A DNA stretch of 64,000 bases from Candidatus Sulfotelmatobacter sp. (GTDB lineage: Bacteria; Acidobacteriota; Terriglobia; Terriglobales; Acidobacteriaceae), in assembly GCA_036500765.1 (NCBI GenBank), contig DASYBM010000009.1:62001-126000 (forward strand), written 5' to 3'. The notes under the pieces were generated by a model. That model saw only the letters and a list, made by a program, of their open reading frames with translations, ran no database searches and was not told the origin of the DNA. Positions 53,801-63,100 of this stretch are shown piece by piece. The translations under genes were made by a program, and so were the position numbers. The first letter of the stretch is position 1; each line of letters begins with the position of its first letter.

Positions 53801-54094
53801 CTCTACGGCCAGGTCAACGGTTATGAAGGAAGGCCGGCCGATTATCAGGCGGCGCGCGCCGACTCTCTGGCGCACGAACTGGAAGATGTGATCAACGACT
53901 TCCAGAAACTCACGCAGAAAGAACTGGCTGCAATTAACGCCGGACTAAAAAAGAAGAAAGCGGAGAGCATCTCGGTGCTGACCGAAGCCGAATGGCAGAA
54001 AAAGCGCGAGGCGGAGGGTGGTTCTGGGGCTGGCGCGGGTACATATAGCCGGGGCATGTTCAACCGCGAGGAGCAAGTGCGGGACACGGACTAG
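50888..54094 (+). CDS. Exported VPS10/sortilin-like BNR-repeat protein
   Basis: A 1,068-residue protein with signal peptide (VLPSGVLQAQA) and two large propellers made of BNR/Asp-box blades, for example GGVWKSVNGGTTYKSVFD, NGVYKSTDSGENWTNV and GLFKSTDGGDHWTEV, as in sortilin-type VPS10 domains. The last 250 residues are alpha-helical (SLEDRKAQFDLTMKVYKTLE, ADYQAARADSLAHELEDVI). Such proteins are common in Acidobacteriota and often annotated as glycosyl hydrolases without proof; no catalytic residues can be named. ATG 50888 starts the signal peptide; an ATG at 50819 overlapping the previous stop would add 23 residues. A terminator follows at 54119. Confidence 0.88.
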   Translation: MRASVNLFWAVTVLAGVLPSGVLQAQAPLRYDAATVSGLPARNIGSAAMSGRVAALDAIEQDGRITVFVGAASGGVWKSVNGGTTYKSVFDRESVQSIGAVAIDPSNPKTVWVGSGEAWMRNSVSVGNGVYKSTDSGENWTNVGLKDSEHIAKILVDPNDGNNVLVCASGHLWDDNDERGVYKTTDGGKSWKKVLAGANGSSGCALLAMSRQEPKTIFASMWDFRRQGWTFRSGGPGSGLFKSTDGGDHWTEVNDSNAKGLPAKPWGRVAIAVAPSKPQVVYANIEAEKGRGLYRSDDAGASWTKLDASNYMVWRPFYFGNLIVDPKDENKIFKPDLILLYSTDGGKTFNVVSGGAHGDFHDVWINPKNPNIVIAGDDGGLWRSEDGGNRWKHQMNLPISQFYHVSTDNSDPYHVYGGLQDNSTWVADSSYPGGVSNSRWESMFGGDGFWMFEDPSDPDYIYAESQGGELGRINRWTHEAREIVPLPNYGEKKLRFNWNTPVHLSPNEKGTIYIGAQFLFRSRDHGQSWDRISPDLTTNDPEKQKQEESGGVTVDNSSAEMHTTIFSISESPKNGQIIWAGTDDGNLQITRDGAKSWTNVVGNISGLGKNSWVSTVEASRYDEATAYATFDRHTFGDMKPYAYKTTDYGKTWAALPLQESGVVGFAHVIKEDSVKPNLLFLGTEFGFWISNDGGQHWAQYKGSNFPAVPVDDIAVQARESDLVLGTHGRGIWIIDDISPLRALTPDLMSKEAALIPNKAVQYFDVYGGWPEGDETFTGRSRPGEAQITYYQRSRHIFGDLKIEILDSNGKVVDSIAGSKHRGLNRASWSMRVKAPAVTPAATVLGEAVQGPRVLPGTYTVKMTKGDNVYTETLNVALDPRAKFSLEDRKAQFDLTMKVYKTLEHMTFAVEAIMGVRDAANARAAKLGEKDPLRKQLQDLAAECDTLRGKIVATKEGGMITGEERIREHLGQLYGQVNGYEGRPADYQAARADSLAHELEDVINDFQKLTQKELAAINAGLKKKKAESISVLTEAEWQKKREAEGGSGAGAGTYSRGMFNREEQVRDTD

Positions 54095-54118
54095 AGCCGC
54101 CTCTCACGTAAACAATTT

Positions 54119-54152
54119 GGCGTCTCGCCTTCGGGTGAGGCGCCATTTTCTT
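54119..54152 (+). terminator. Rho-independent terminator with UUCG loop
   Basis: GGCGTCTCGCC (54119-54129) pairs with GGTGAGGCGCC (54134-54144), two G-U pairs, around a TTCG tetraloop, followed by ATTTTCTT. It ends the VPS10-type transcript 25 bp after its stop. Confidence 0.85.
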
Positions 54153-54268
54153 GGTCCGAGCGAATCGTCAGAATGAAATCCTCACGGGCCGATTTGATTC
54201 CTTACGCGGGTGCGAGTATGGTGGGTTGTCCAATCTTAACTGCTAAGAAATAGTCGGGGAGATTCCCA

Positions 54269-54964
54269 ATGCTGAAACGATTCACTATCTGGATTTTTGT
54301 GTATGCCGCGCTGGTAACGCTCTCCTTTGCCCGCGACGAAGATCAGAACGCCTGCAATGGCGATCCCGGCAAGTGGATGCAGCTTTTCAACGGCAAAGAT
54401 TTGACTGGGTGGAAGCATGTCGGCCCGGGTGGAGACACCGTGGAAGATGGACTGATCCACACTCACGGCGGCATGGGCTTGCTTTATTGGACGGGCGGAA
54501 AGATCGGCAACTGCGTCATCCATGTCGTCTATAAGATGCGCGACGTCAACGACAACTCGGGAGTGTTCATTCGCATTCCGCTAGAGCCTCGGGAAGAGTG
54601 GATGCCGGTGCACTACGGATTCGAAGTGCAGATCGACAACCATCCCGATACCTCGGGCGAGGATGAGTACCATGAGACCGGAATGCTTTACTCGCTGACC
54701 AAGCCGCTGGTGAAGAATGCGTGGAAGCCGGGCCCGGAGTGGAACACGATGGAGATTACGCTCGACGGACCGCGCACGATCGTGATGCTGAATGGCGTGA
54801 AAATCACGGACTATAAAGACGGCGAACCTGTGCCCGATCGCAAATTTGATTTCGAGCCACAGCGTGGTCCGCGGCCGGATTTCGGTTATATGGGCCTGCA
54901 GAATCATAGTGACAACGACATCGTGTTCTTTAAAGAAGTGGCGATCAAAGCGCTAAAGAAGTAA
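54269..54964 (+). CDS. Exported DUF1080 (3-keto-disaccharide hydrolase-like) protein
   Basis: A 231-residue protein with signal peptide (about residues 1-21) and a DUF1080/LamG-like jelly roll: WMQLFNGKDLTGWKHVG, DVNDNSGVFIRIPLE, HYGFEVQIDNHPD, ETGMLYSLTKP and FGYMGLQNHSD. Family members hydrolyse 3-keto-glycosides made by Gfo/Idh/MocA-type dehydrogenases; two of those follow directly. The signal peptide places it in the periplasm. GGGGAG lies 8 nt before the ATG. The exact substrate is unknown; the pathway role is inferred from family and neighbours. Confidence 0.9.
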   Translation: MLKRFTIWIFVYAALVTLSFARDEDQNACNGDPGKWMQLFNGKDLTGWKHVGPGGDTVEDGLIHTHGGMGLLYWTGGKIGNCVIHVVYKMRDVNDNSGVFIRIPLEPREEWMPVHYGFEVQIDNHPDTSGEDEYHETGMLYSLTKPLVKNAWKPGPEWNTMEITLDGPRTIVMLNGVKITDYKDGEPVPDRKFDFEPQRGPRPDFGYMGLQNHSDNDIVFFKEVAIKALKK

Positions 54965-55077
54965 GGCTGGCTCTTTCGAACATTTTCGTCGAACACGAAG
55001 GATGGGAAGATTCACAAGCCAAACCAAAGCAATCGTATTCAATTCGATGTCGCAGTCAACTCAGGCGGAGGATTCGT

Positions 55078-56421
55078 ATGAAGCATAGGGTTTCGCGGCG
55101 GGCATTCTTGCAAGGAAGTGCAGCAGCAGCCGGTGGCTTGCTGATTTCGAAGACGGTGCAACTCGAAGCCCAGCCATTTCCACGATCCATGGCGCCGAGC
55201 GATCGCGTGCGATTTGGCATGATCGGAATCGGAATGCAAGGTTCCGGCCTGCTGGCCGGGGCGATTACGATTCCCGGCGTAGAGTGCGTGGGCGCGGCCG
55301 ATCTCTATGACGGGCGACACACGCTGGCCAGGGAGATCACCGCCAATCCCAGCTTGCCCGCCTCGCGGCACTATCAGGAATTGCTCGATCGCAAAGATAT
55401 CGACTGCATCGTGGCCGCCGTGCCGGACCATTGGCATCGGCGCGTTGTGGTCGATGCCTGCAACGCGGGCAAGGATATTTATTGCGAGAAGCCGATGTCG
55501 CACAATGTGGCCGATGGCCTAGCTATGGTGGAGGCCGCGCAGAAAAATAATCGCGTGGTGCAGATTGGCTCGCAGCGCGTGAGTTCCGTGCTCTGTGCCA
55601 AGGCCCATGAACTCTATACCGGCGGAGCGATCGGCGACATCGAGATGGTCGAACTCACGCTCGGGCGTAATGATCCCACCGGCGCGTGGGAATATCCGCC
55701 GCCGCCCGATCTTTCTCCGGAGACGCTCGACTGGGACACGTGGCTGAACGACGCTCCCAAGGTTCCGTTCAACAAGTACCATTTCGCACGCTGGCGCTGT
55801 TGGAGAAACTATGGCACAGGCGTTGCCGGCGATTTGATGGTGCACTTGATCAGCGGAATGCTGGTCACGCTGGGATGGAATGAAGTTCCCAAGTCGGCGA
55901 CTGCGATGGGCGGCATTTTCCGCTTCAAAGATGGGCGCGACATGCCGGACTTTCATACGGTGCTGTTCGATTACCACGGAATTCCTGTGTACGTACGCCT
56001 CGACCTGGGGGCCGAAACACCGGAACTGGCGCGGTTTATGGGGCCAAAGGGACTGCTCGATGCAGCCGAAAACGATCTACGCTATTCTCCACAGACGGGC
56101 ATCGACATGGATCCGAGCTACTACAGCTTCAGCTTCCCGGCAAAGATGCGCGAGGAATATGTGAAACAGTGGCATGCGGAACACGATCCGCCACTGGGAA
56201 AAGAACCCCTCCACGAAGACACAGTTTACAAGGGCCACGACTGGGATGATATGCGGCCGCACTTGAATGTGTTCTTCCAGTCGGTGAAGTCGCGCAAGCC
56301 GGTAACCGAAGACGCGGTTTTCGGCAACCATGCGGCTGTCGCATGCCACATGGCGAACGAGTCCTATTTCCGGCAGAAGCCGGTCACCTGGGACGAAGCT
56401 TCGAAGACGATCAAGTCGTAG
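55078..56421 (+). CDS. Tat-exported Gfo/Idh/MocA oxidoreductase, copy 1
   Basis: A 447-residue NAD(P)-dependent sugar oxidoreductase. The N-terminus carries a twin-arginine signal (SRRAFLQGSAAAAGGLL), so it is exported folded with its cofactor. The Rossmann motif is FGMIGIGMQGSG; the catalytic lysine lies in EKPMSHN; a histidine that usually assists sits in DLMVHLISGM. GGAGG lies 6 nt before the ATG. It probably oxidises a sugar ring hydroxyl (C3 in related proteins) or reshapes 3-keto sugars. It differs from copy 2 in length and loops, so the two are likely successive enzymes or have different substrates. Confidence 0.92.
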   Translation: MKHRVSRRAFLQGSAAAAGGLLISKTVQLEAQPFPRSMAPSDRVRFGMIGIGMQGSGLLAGAITIPGVECVGAADLYDGRHTLAREITANPSLPASRHYQELLDRKDIDCIVAAVPDHWHRRVVVDACNAGKDIYCEKPMSHNVADGLAMVEAAQKNNRVVQIGSQRVSSVLCAKAHELYTGGAIGDIEMVELTLGRNDPTGAWEYPPPPDLSPETLDWDTWLNDAPKVPFNKYHFARWRCWRNYGTGVAGDLMVHLISGMLVTLGWNEVPKSATAMGGIFRFKDGRDMPDFHTVLFDYHGIPVYVRLDLGAETPELARFMGPKGLLDAAENDLRYSPQTGIDMDPSYYSFSFPAKMREEYVKQWHAEHDPPLGKEPLHEDTVYKGHDWDDMRPHLNVFFQSVKSRKPVTEDAVFGNHAAVACHMANESYFRQKPVTWDEASKTIKS

Positions 56422-56455
56422 CTTTCGTGAAACGATTCGTGAACCGGAGAACAAC

Positions 56456-57790
56456 ATGAGCGGGTCGTCGCAGATGAACCGTCGGGCATTTCTGGAAAAA
56501 TCCGCCGCAGTCATCGCTGGGGGCGTGGTACTGCCGCGCACGGCTTTGTCGTACGACAACATCGCGGGCGCGAACGATCGCATTTCTCTGGGGCATATTG
56601 GGATTGGAAGCCGTGGCGGCGATCTCGATTTGATCGCGTCGAAATTGAAATCCAGTCACAACGTTGAGATGACGGCGGTCTGCGACCTCTGGAAGGTAAA
56701 TCGCGCGAAGGCGGCCGCGACGAATGAAGGCTATTACGGCCGCGCTCCGCGGACCGTGCAGCACGCCGAAGAACTGCTCGCGATGAAGGATGTCGATGCC
56801 GTGCTGATCTCAACACCGGAGCATTCGCATTCTCCGCTGTTGAAAATGGCGGTCGAGGCGGGCAAGGATGTGTACGTCGAAAAGCCGATGGGGAACGTAT
56901 TGAGCGAAGCGAAGGCGGCGCGCGACGCGGTGCTGCAAAGTAAAAGCATTGTGCAGGTCGGTACGCAGCATCGCAGCGAGCCCTACCCGCAGGCGGCGCA
57001 AAGAGTCGCGCGCAGCGGCGATCTTGGAGATGTCAGCAAGGTGGAAGTGGTGTGGAATTATCACGGACCGCGATGGCGTGGGCGGCCGGAGGTGAAGCAG
57101 ATTCGCGAGCAAGACACCGACTGGAGCAAGTGGCTGATGACGAAGCCGGCGCGGCCGTTTGATCCGCAAATGTATTTCGAGTTTCGGCTTTATCGCGACT
57201 TCTCCAGCGGCATTCCCGACCAGTGGATGAGCCACGCAATCGACATGGTGCACTGGTTCATGGACGACCACTTTCCCACATCAGTTGTTTCGCAAGGCGG
57301 AGTGTTTGCCTGGCACGATGGGCGCGAAACTGCGGACACGTTTCAGACTCTGTTGGAATATCCGAAAGGTTTCCTGGTCAGCTATTCCACCAGTTTTGGC
57401 AACGATGCCCCCAGCTTTACCCGCTACATGGGAAAGAAGGCCAGCTTGATCAATCACGGCGGCGAGGGCAGCCCGCGTTATCAGGTGATCGAAGAAAAAG
57501 GAACCCACGAAGACGACGCCGACATTGACCAGAAGCGCGAATCCAGATACGTGATGCTGCCGGGAGAGACGAAACTGCCGCCACTGGGTATTGACGACTT
57601 ATCTTTAGAACACATGGCAAACTGGTTTGAGTGCATCCGATCGCGGCAGCAACCCCACGCTTCAGTGCGTGAAGGATTCTCTCATTCTGTGGCCTGCATG
57701 ATGGCGGCGCAATCGTATTGGACGGGCAAGAAAGTGTTCTGGGACTCGCAAAGCGAGATGATCGCGGACAGCGAGCCCGCTCGGGCGTAA
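56456..57790 (+). CDS. Tat-exported Gfo/Idh/MocA oxidoreductase, copy 2
   Basis: A 444-residue oxidoreductase starting 34 bp after copy 1. The Tat signal reads NRRAFLEKSAAVIAGGVVLP; the Rossmann motif is LGHIGIGSRGGD; the catalytic lysine is in VEKPMGNV, and the histidine pair in MSHAIDMVHWF. GGAG lies 6 nt before ATG 56456; the longer frame to 56330 overlaps copy 1 and is rejected. With DUF1080 and copy 1 it forms a co-directional exported set. Substrate unknown; redox chemistry on sugars is firm from the family. Confidence 0.92.
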   Translation: MSGSSQMNRRAFLEKSAAVIAGGVVLPRTALSYDNIAGANDRISLGHIGIGSRGGDLDLIASKLKSSHNVEMTAVCDLWKVNRAKAAATNEGYYGRAPRTVQHAEELLAMKDVDAVLISTPEHSHSPLLKMAVEAGKDVYVEKPMGNVLSEAKAARDAVLQSKSIVQVGTQHRSEPYPQAAQRVARSGDLGDVSKVEVVWNYHGPRWRGRPEVKQIREQDTDWSKWLMTKPARPFDPQMYFEFRLYRDFSSGIPDQWMSHAIDMVHWFMDDHFPTSVVSQGGVFAWHDGRETADTFQTLLEYPKGFLVSYSTSFGNDAPSFTRYMGKKASLINHGGEGSPRYQVIEEKGTHEDDADIDQKRESRYVMLPGETKLPPLGIDDLSLEHMANWFECIRSRQQPHASVREGFSHSVACMMAAQSYWTGKKVFWDSQSEMIADSEPARA

Positions 57791-57838
57791 GGATTCAGGT
57801 CGCACCGACTGAGCCGAACGGCGTCCGAGCGGCCACTT

Positions 57839-58810
57839 CTACATCAACCCGCAGGCGCGCGCATCTCCCAGGCATTGCCCGACTACTCGCGCGTAGTCGG
57901 CTATGGCGATTTCAGGATCTGCAATGTCCGGATGCCATAGTTTTTCCCACTCGAAACAGTAGAAGCCTTTATATCCAATCGATCGCAGAGCCTCGATCTG
58001 GCGCTGGATCGGGACATTGCCGCGACCGGTGAGCACATACTTACGGTCTTCTCCGGTGCCGACGGAATCTTTCAAATGGGTATGGCGAATCCAGGGGCCC
58101 AATTGCTTGACGGTGTATTCCGGATCTTCATTGGAGGTGGCGAAGGTATGGTGCGCGTCCCATAGCAGGGCGACGTGTTCGGAATCGGCCGACTGCAATA
58201 CGCTCTTCAAAGTCGCCGATGCTGTGAAGTGATCGTGCGATTCGATCATGACAGTTACGTTATGCGGGCCGGCGTATTGCCCGAGCTCGCGCAAGCCGGC
58301 GGCGACGCGGGCCTTGATCTCTTCGCTGGGAGCAGAACTCTTATCGGAATCGGCCTTCCCGCCAAACACGCGCACGTATGGCGCTTCGAGCCTTGCCGCG
58401 AGATCGATAAAACGCCGGGCATCGGCCAATTGCTTGGCGCGTTTCGCCGGATCCTCAAGGTACATTTGCGCAGAGCTACTGACGTGAGCGATTTTCAAGC
58501 CGCTGGCGCGAATTTCTTTCATGGTCTGCTCGATGCGATCGGCGGCGAAGATCGGATGCGAAGGCAAATCCAGGTTGCCTTCGAGACCGCGCAGTTCGAT
58601 GGCAGCGAATCCGTGCTGCGCGGCGAACTCCAGAATCTTGTTCCACTCCCAAGCCGGGCAACCCAGCGTAGAGAATGCCAGCGGAATCTTGCTGGGTTTT
58701 GCGTCTGACGCTTTCGTATCGGCTTTCATCTGGCCCCAGACCAGCGGCGCCAGAGTAGATGAAGAGAGCATCGTCACTGCTTGTCGTAGAAATTGCCTTC
58801 GAGTATTCAT
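57839..58810 (-). CDS. Exported TIM-barrel sugar isomerase/epimerase-like protein
   Basis: A 323-residue xylose-isomerase-like TIM barrel with an N-terminal twin-arginine-type signal (NTRRQFLRQAVTMLSSSTL). Metal ligands are visible: glutamate in VMIESHDHF, aspartate/histidine in LLWDAHHTF, histidine in IRHTHLKDSVG and glutamate in CFEWEKLW. It could isomerise or epimerise keto-sugars made by the neighbouring oxidoreductases. The frame reaches 58843, overlapping no gene by more than a few bases; ATG 58810 fits the Tat signal, with GGGAG 12 nt upstream. It follows the FMN oxidase gene on the same strand and converges on copy 2. Confidence 0.9.
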   Translation of the reverse strand: MNTRRQFLRQAVTMLSSSTLAPLVWGQMKADTKASDAKPSKIPLAFSTLGCPAWEWNKILEFAAQHGFAAIELRGLEGNLDLPSHPIFAADRIEQTMKEIRASGLKIAHVSSSAQMYLEDPAKRAKQLADARRFIDLAARLEAPYVRVFGGKADSDKSSAPSEEIKARVAAGLRELGQYAGPHNVTVMIESHDHFTASATLKSVLQSADSEHVALLWDAHHTFATSNEDPEYTVKQLGPWIRHTHLKDSVGTGEDRKYVLTGRGNVPIQRQIEALRSIGYKGFYCFEWEKLWHPDIADPEIAIADYARVVGQCLGDARACGLM

Positions 58811-58827
58811 CTGGATAAATTCTCCCT

Positions 58828-59997
58828 TCATCCTTCCGGCCAACTGGAAGGCACTTCAACGTACGAGCGATCGAGCGCGTTCACTGAGGCACAGCCGAGC
58901 AGTCGCAGCGTGCGCTCCACGTCAGAGCGCAAAATCGACAAAGCCCGCGCCACTCCCGCGGGCCCGGCCGCAGCGAGGCCGTAGGCATAAGCTCGCCCAA
59001 CCAGAACGGCGCGTGCGCCCAGACAGAGCGCCTTAACGATGTCGCTTCCGCGGCGCACACCGCCATCCATGAGAACTTCGGCCTGACCGTTTACGGCGGC
59101 GACCAGTTCAGGAAGCGCTCGCAGGGTGGGAGCAACGGAATCGAGCTGACGGCCTCCATGATTCGACACCACGACCGCCGCCGCGCCTTCGTCGACGGCA
59201 CGCCTGGCATCGTCGCCCCTTAGCAGTCCCTTGACGATGATCGGTCCGGTCCAGGCCTCGCGGATCCAGCGCAAGTCTTCCCAAGTCACAGTTGCGTCGG
59301 CCAGAGCTGCCGCAACATCGACCAGTGGCAATGGACCTTTACCCGGAATCACAACGTTCTCGAGATTAGGCACGCCACCGTCGAGCAGAAATCCGGCCAG
59401 CCAGCCGGGATGAATCAGGAAGTTAGGCAGGTAAGGAATTTTCGCGAAGAGAGAATTACTCAACAATTCCTTCATGCCATTGCGCGGATCGCGTTCTCTC
59501 AACCCAGCGACAGGCGTATCCACAGTGATCACCAACGCGGAAAATCCCGCGCGGCGAGCCCGGTCGATCGAACCCTCAGCCGCCTCGCGTCCACCCATCA
59601 GATACAACTGGAAAAAAACCGGACCTTGTGAAGCTGCCTTTACGTTCTCTAGCTTGTGACCGGATATCGTCGAGAGGATATATCCCGTGCCTGCCTTTCC
59701 CGCTTCACGCGCTGCGCCCACTTCACCGTCAGGGTGCATCAGGCGACTGTAGCCCACCGGGGCCAGCATGGCAGGAAAAGAAAGTTCGTGACCCAGAACG
59801 CGGGTCTTTAAATCGCAATCGCCAACGGCCACTGCGCCGCGCGGACGAAATAGAACGTCGCGAAAGGCGCGGCAGTTTTCCGCCAGAGTAAGCTCGCCCT
59901 CAGCGCCGCCATCCAAGTAGTCGAATACCGACTTGGGGAGTCGGCGCTGTGCCATGCGGCGCAGATCCTCGATGTTGACGACTCGCGAAATATTCAC
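58828..59997 (-). CDS. FMN-dependent alpha-hydroxy-acid oxidase/dehydrogenase (LldD-like)
   Basis: A flavoprotein of about 389 residues that oxidises L-2-hydroxy acids such as lactate or glycolate. Family blocks are intact: FDYLDGGAEGELTLAENC at the N-terminus, FPAMLAPVGYSRLMHPDGE, FFQLYLMGGREAAEGS, ALVITVDTPVAGLRERD, IIVKGLLRGDDARRAV and the active-site SNHGGRQLDS with catalytic histidine and arginine, then FMN-phosphate residues in LMDGGVRRGSDIVKAL. The start is uncertain: GTG 59997 gives VNISRVVNIEDL and leaves room for a divergent promoter, while the frame stays open to 60117. No ribosome site is clear. It precedes the TIM-barrel gene by 17 bp, so they are likely one operon. Confidence 0.9.
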   Translation of the reverse strand: MNISRVVNIEDLRRMAQRRLPKSVFDYLDGGAEGELTLAENCRAFRDVLFRPRGAVAVGDCDLKTRVLGHELSFPAMLAPVGYSRLMHPDGEVGAAREAGKAGTGYILSTISGHKLENVKAASQGPVFFQLYLMGGREAAEGSIDRARRAGFSALVITVDTPVAGLRERDPRNGMKELLSNSLFAKIPYLPNFLIHPGWLAGFLLDGGVPNLENVVIPGKGPLPLVDVAAALADATVTWEDLRWIREAWTGPIIVKGLLRGDDARRAVDEGAAAVVVSNHGGRQLDSVAPTLRALPELVAAVNGQAEVLMDGGVRRGSDIVKALCLGARAVLVGRAYAYGLAAAGPAGVARALSILRSDVERTLRLLGCASVNALDRSYVEVPSSWPEG

Positions 59998-60159
59998 GCG
60001 TTGAAGATGATAATGCTGACGACGTACAAGGTCCAAATAGAAAGATGTCGGAACTGAAGGACCGATGGTTGACACACGAGCGCACGGGGTGAAACCATGC
60101 CGGTTTGTCGCGAGCAAGACTGGCAGCTCGTCGAGACGTTTCGCTGTCGGAGCGCATAC

Positions 60160-63100
60160 GTGAATCGGAACCCGATATTTCGATTGGCCATAGCGATTGC
60201 AACGCTACTCGCCACCGCGTCGGCTGCCCCGGTGCATTTGCGTTGCGAGTATCGCGTGAATCCATTGGGCATCGACCAGGTTGCGCCTCATCTCTCCTGG
60301 CAAAGCGATAGCGCCGAACGCGACTGGAAACAGGCAGCGTTCCAGATTTCTGTGTCGAGCACACCCGAGCAGTTACGTTCCGACATTGCCGATGTATGGG
60401 ATAGCGGCAAGATCGTTTCGGATGCATCGGTAGGCATCGTCTACGCGGGACCGGTTCCCCAATCGCGCCGACGCTACTACTGGAAAGTCCGCGTATGGGA
60501 TACGACAGGACAAGTCTCCGAATCAACTGAGATCGCATGGTGGGAGATGGGCCTGCTTCAGCCCACCGATTGGGCCGCCAAGTGGATTCGCTGGAAAAAT
60601 CCAGACGATCCGCTCGACGGACAGGGCATTCGCTGGATTTGGGTCAAGGGGCAAGATGCGCTGGCAGCCGTCCCAAAGACAGCCGCGTCTTTTCGAGTCA
60701 CAGTGCGGCTTTCTGAAAAGCCGCGCGAGGCGGCTCTGTTCGTCGCTGCACGAGGCAGTTTCACCGCCTTGGTTAATGGCCACGAGGTCGGTGGAAAACG
60801 GGAGTGGAACGCTTTCGATCGGCGGGAAATTACCGATCCACTGGTCATGGGCAAGAACTTGATCGAAATCAAATTCTCCGCGCCGGATGCACCGCAGTGG
60901 GCTCCGAACCAAGGCGCGAAAACCACCATAGCTGCGCTCGCAGGCCTGGTGAAGATCACTTTGCGCAATGGTTCGGTGAAGCGCATCCCTACCGATGGCC
61001 ACTGGCAGGCCAAGCTCGAAAATTCGAATCGTTGGTACAGCGTCGAAGCCATGAGCGATTTGACGGACAAGCGCCTTGGAGATTCTGGACCCTTGCCGCA
61101 GCCGGCGGCATACCTGCGGCGAAATTTCTCAATCGCGAAGAACATTCGCAGCGCGAGACTATACGCGACGGCGCTCGGAAGTTACCGCATCTTCCTGAAC
61201 GGCAATACCGTTGACCAGAGCGTTCTCACGCCTGAATTTACCGACTACCGCAAACGCGTACTCTACCGGACCTACGATGTCACCACTCAATTGGCGAACG
61301 GCGAGAATGCGATTGGAGCGCTGCTCGGAGACGGTTGGTACGGCAGCCCGCTCACGTGGGTAGGAACGCATTTTTTTGCGCCTCCGCTACGCTTTCAGGC
61401 TCAGCTAGAGATCAACTATTCCGACGGCAGCCATGAGTCGATTGTGACCGATGGATCATGGAAAGCTGCTGCATCGCCCATCGTTCGATCGGACCTTTAC
61501 GCCGGTGAAGTCTACGACGCGCGCCTGGAACAGCAGGGATGGGACAAGGCCGGATTCGACGATGCGCGCTGGACTGCCGCGGCCGTTTCCGATGCGCCGC
61601 CGATCGCGATTACCAGCCAGATCGACTCGCCGGCTCAAATCGTCGCTACCTTGGCCCCGAAACAAATATCGCAGCCGGCTACCGGCACGTTCATTTTCGA
61701 CATGGGCCAGAACATGGTGGGATGGGCGAAACTGAAAGTAAACGGTAAAGTGGGGACTCGAGTACGACTGCGCTTTGCCGAGATTCTGAATGCCGACTCG
61801 ACCATCTACACCGCCAATCTGCGGAATGCGGACGCCACCGATTGGTACATTCTGCGAGGCGGCGGCGAAGAAACTTTTAGCCCACATTTTACTTTCCATG
61901 GCTTCCGCTATGTTGAGGTGACCGGCTACCCGGGAACTCCCACACTCGATTCGATTCAAGGCGAAGTGGTTAGCAGCTTGAGCGGAGACCCTGCGGCCAA
62001 GCTCACTACTTCGAGCGAACTGGTGAACCGGATGTGGTCGATTGGCATCTGGGGCCAGCGGGGAAATTTCCTGAGCGTGCCTACCGACTGTCCGCAGCGC
62101 GATGAACGGCTGGGTTGGATGGGCGACGCGGGAGTCTTCTGGCGGACTGGGACCTACAACTTCGACATCGCTGCATTCTCCCAGAAGTTCGCACAAGACA
62201 TCGCCGACGCGCAAAATCGGCAAGGCGCATTCTCCAATGTGTCGCCAAACACCATGCCATCCACGATCGACGCGACCGACGATCCTCCAGCAGACAGCGA
62301 CCGGGTGGGCGCACCAGGCTGGGGCGATGCCGGGGTGATCATTCCATGGACGACGTGGATGCAGTACGGAGACAAGGCCATCATCGAGCAGAATTGGGAT
62401 GCGATGCAGCGCTGGATGGAATTCATTCAGAGCAGCAATTCCGATTTTTTGCGCAAGAACGGAGATGGTCCTGATTACGCCGATTGGCTCGCGCCCGACG
62501 ACAGAACTAATAAAGATCTGCTGGCAACCGCATACTGGGCGCTGATCGCGAAAATGATGTCGCAGATGGCACACGGCCTCGGCAAAGATGCCGATGCCAG
62601 GCGCTATGACGACCTGGCGCAGAATATTCGCGTTGCGTTTCAGAAGGCGTACATTACAGAAGACGGTGGGGTCGGCACCGGCACGCAAACTTCATATGTG
62701 GTTGCTCTCTACACGGGAATGGCGCCTAAACCCCTCGAGCCTCTACTGGTCAAGCGACTGGTCGACGACATTGAGGCGCGAAACTGGCATCTCTCGACCG
62801 GATTTCTAGGCACTCCCTTCTTGCTCTTCACCCTCGCCGATCATGGACGAAGTGACGTCGCGTATCGCCTATTGCTGAACTCAGATTATCCCTCTTGGGG
62901 CTACATGCTCTCCAAGGGCGCAACCACCTGGTGGGAGCGATGGAACGGGGACACCGGCGATCCGGCAATGAACTCTTACAATCACTACGCATTTGGGTCG
63001 GTGATGGCATGGGTCTACCGCGCGGTCGCCGGGATCGACACGGAAACGAATGTGCCGGGCTTTAAGGAGATCGCCATCCGTCCGCATTTGGACGCGCGCA

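Noticed and set aside
60064-60098. ATGGTT/AACCAT dyad with TTGACA between the FMN oxidase and rhamnosidase genes as a promoter-operator
   Set aside because: The arms are only 6 bp and no -10 element is found at the proper spacing.
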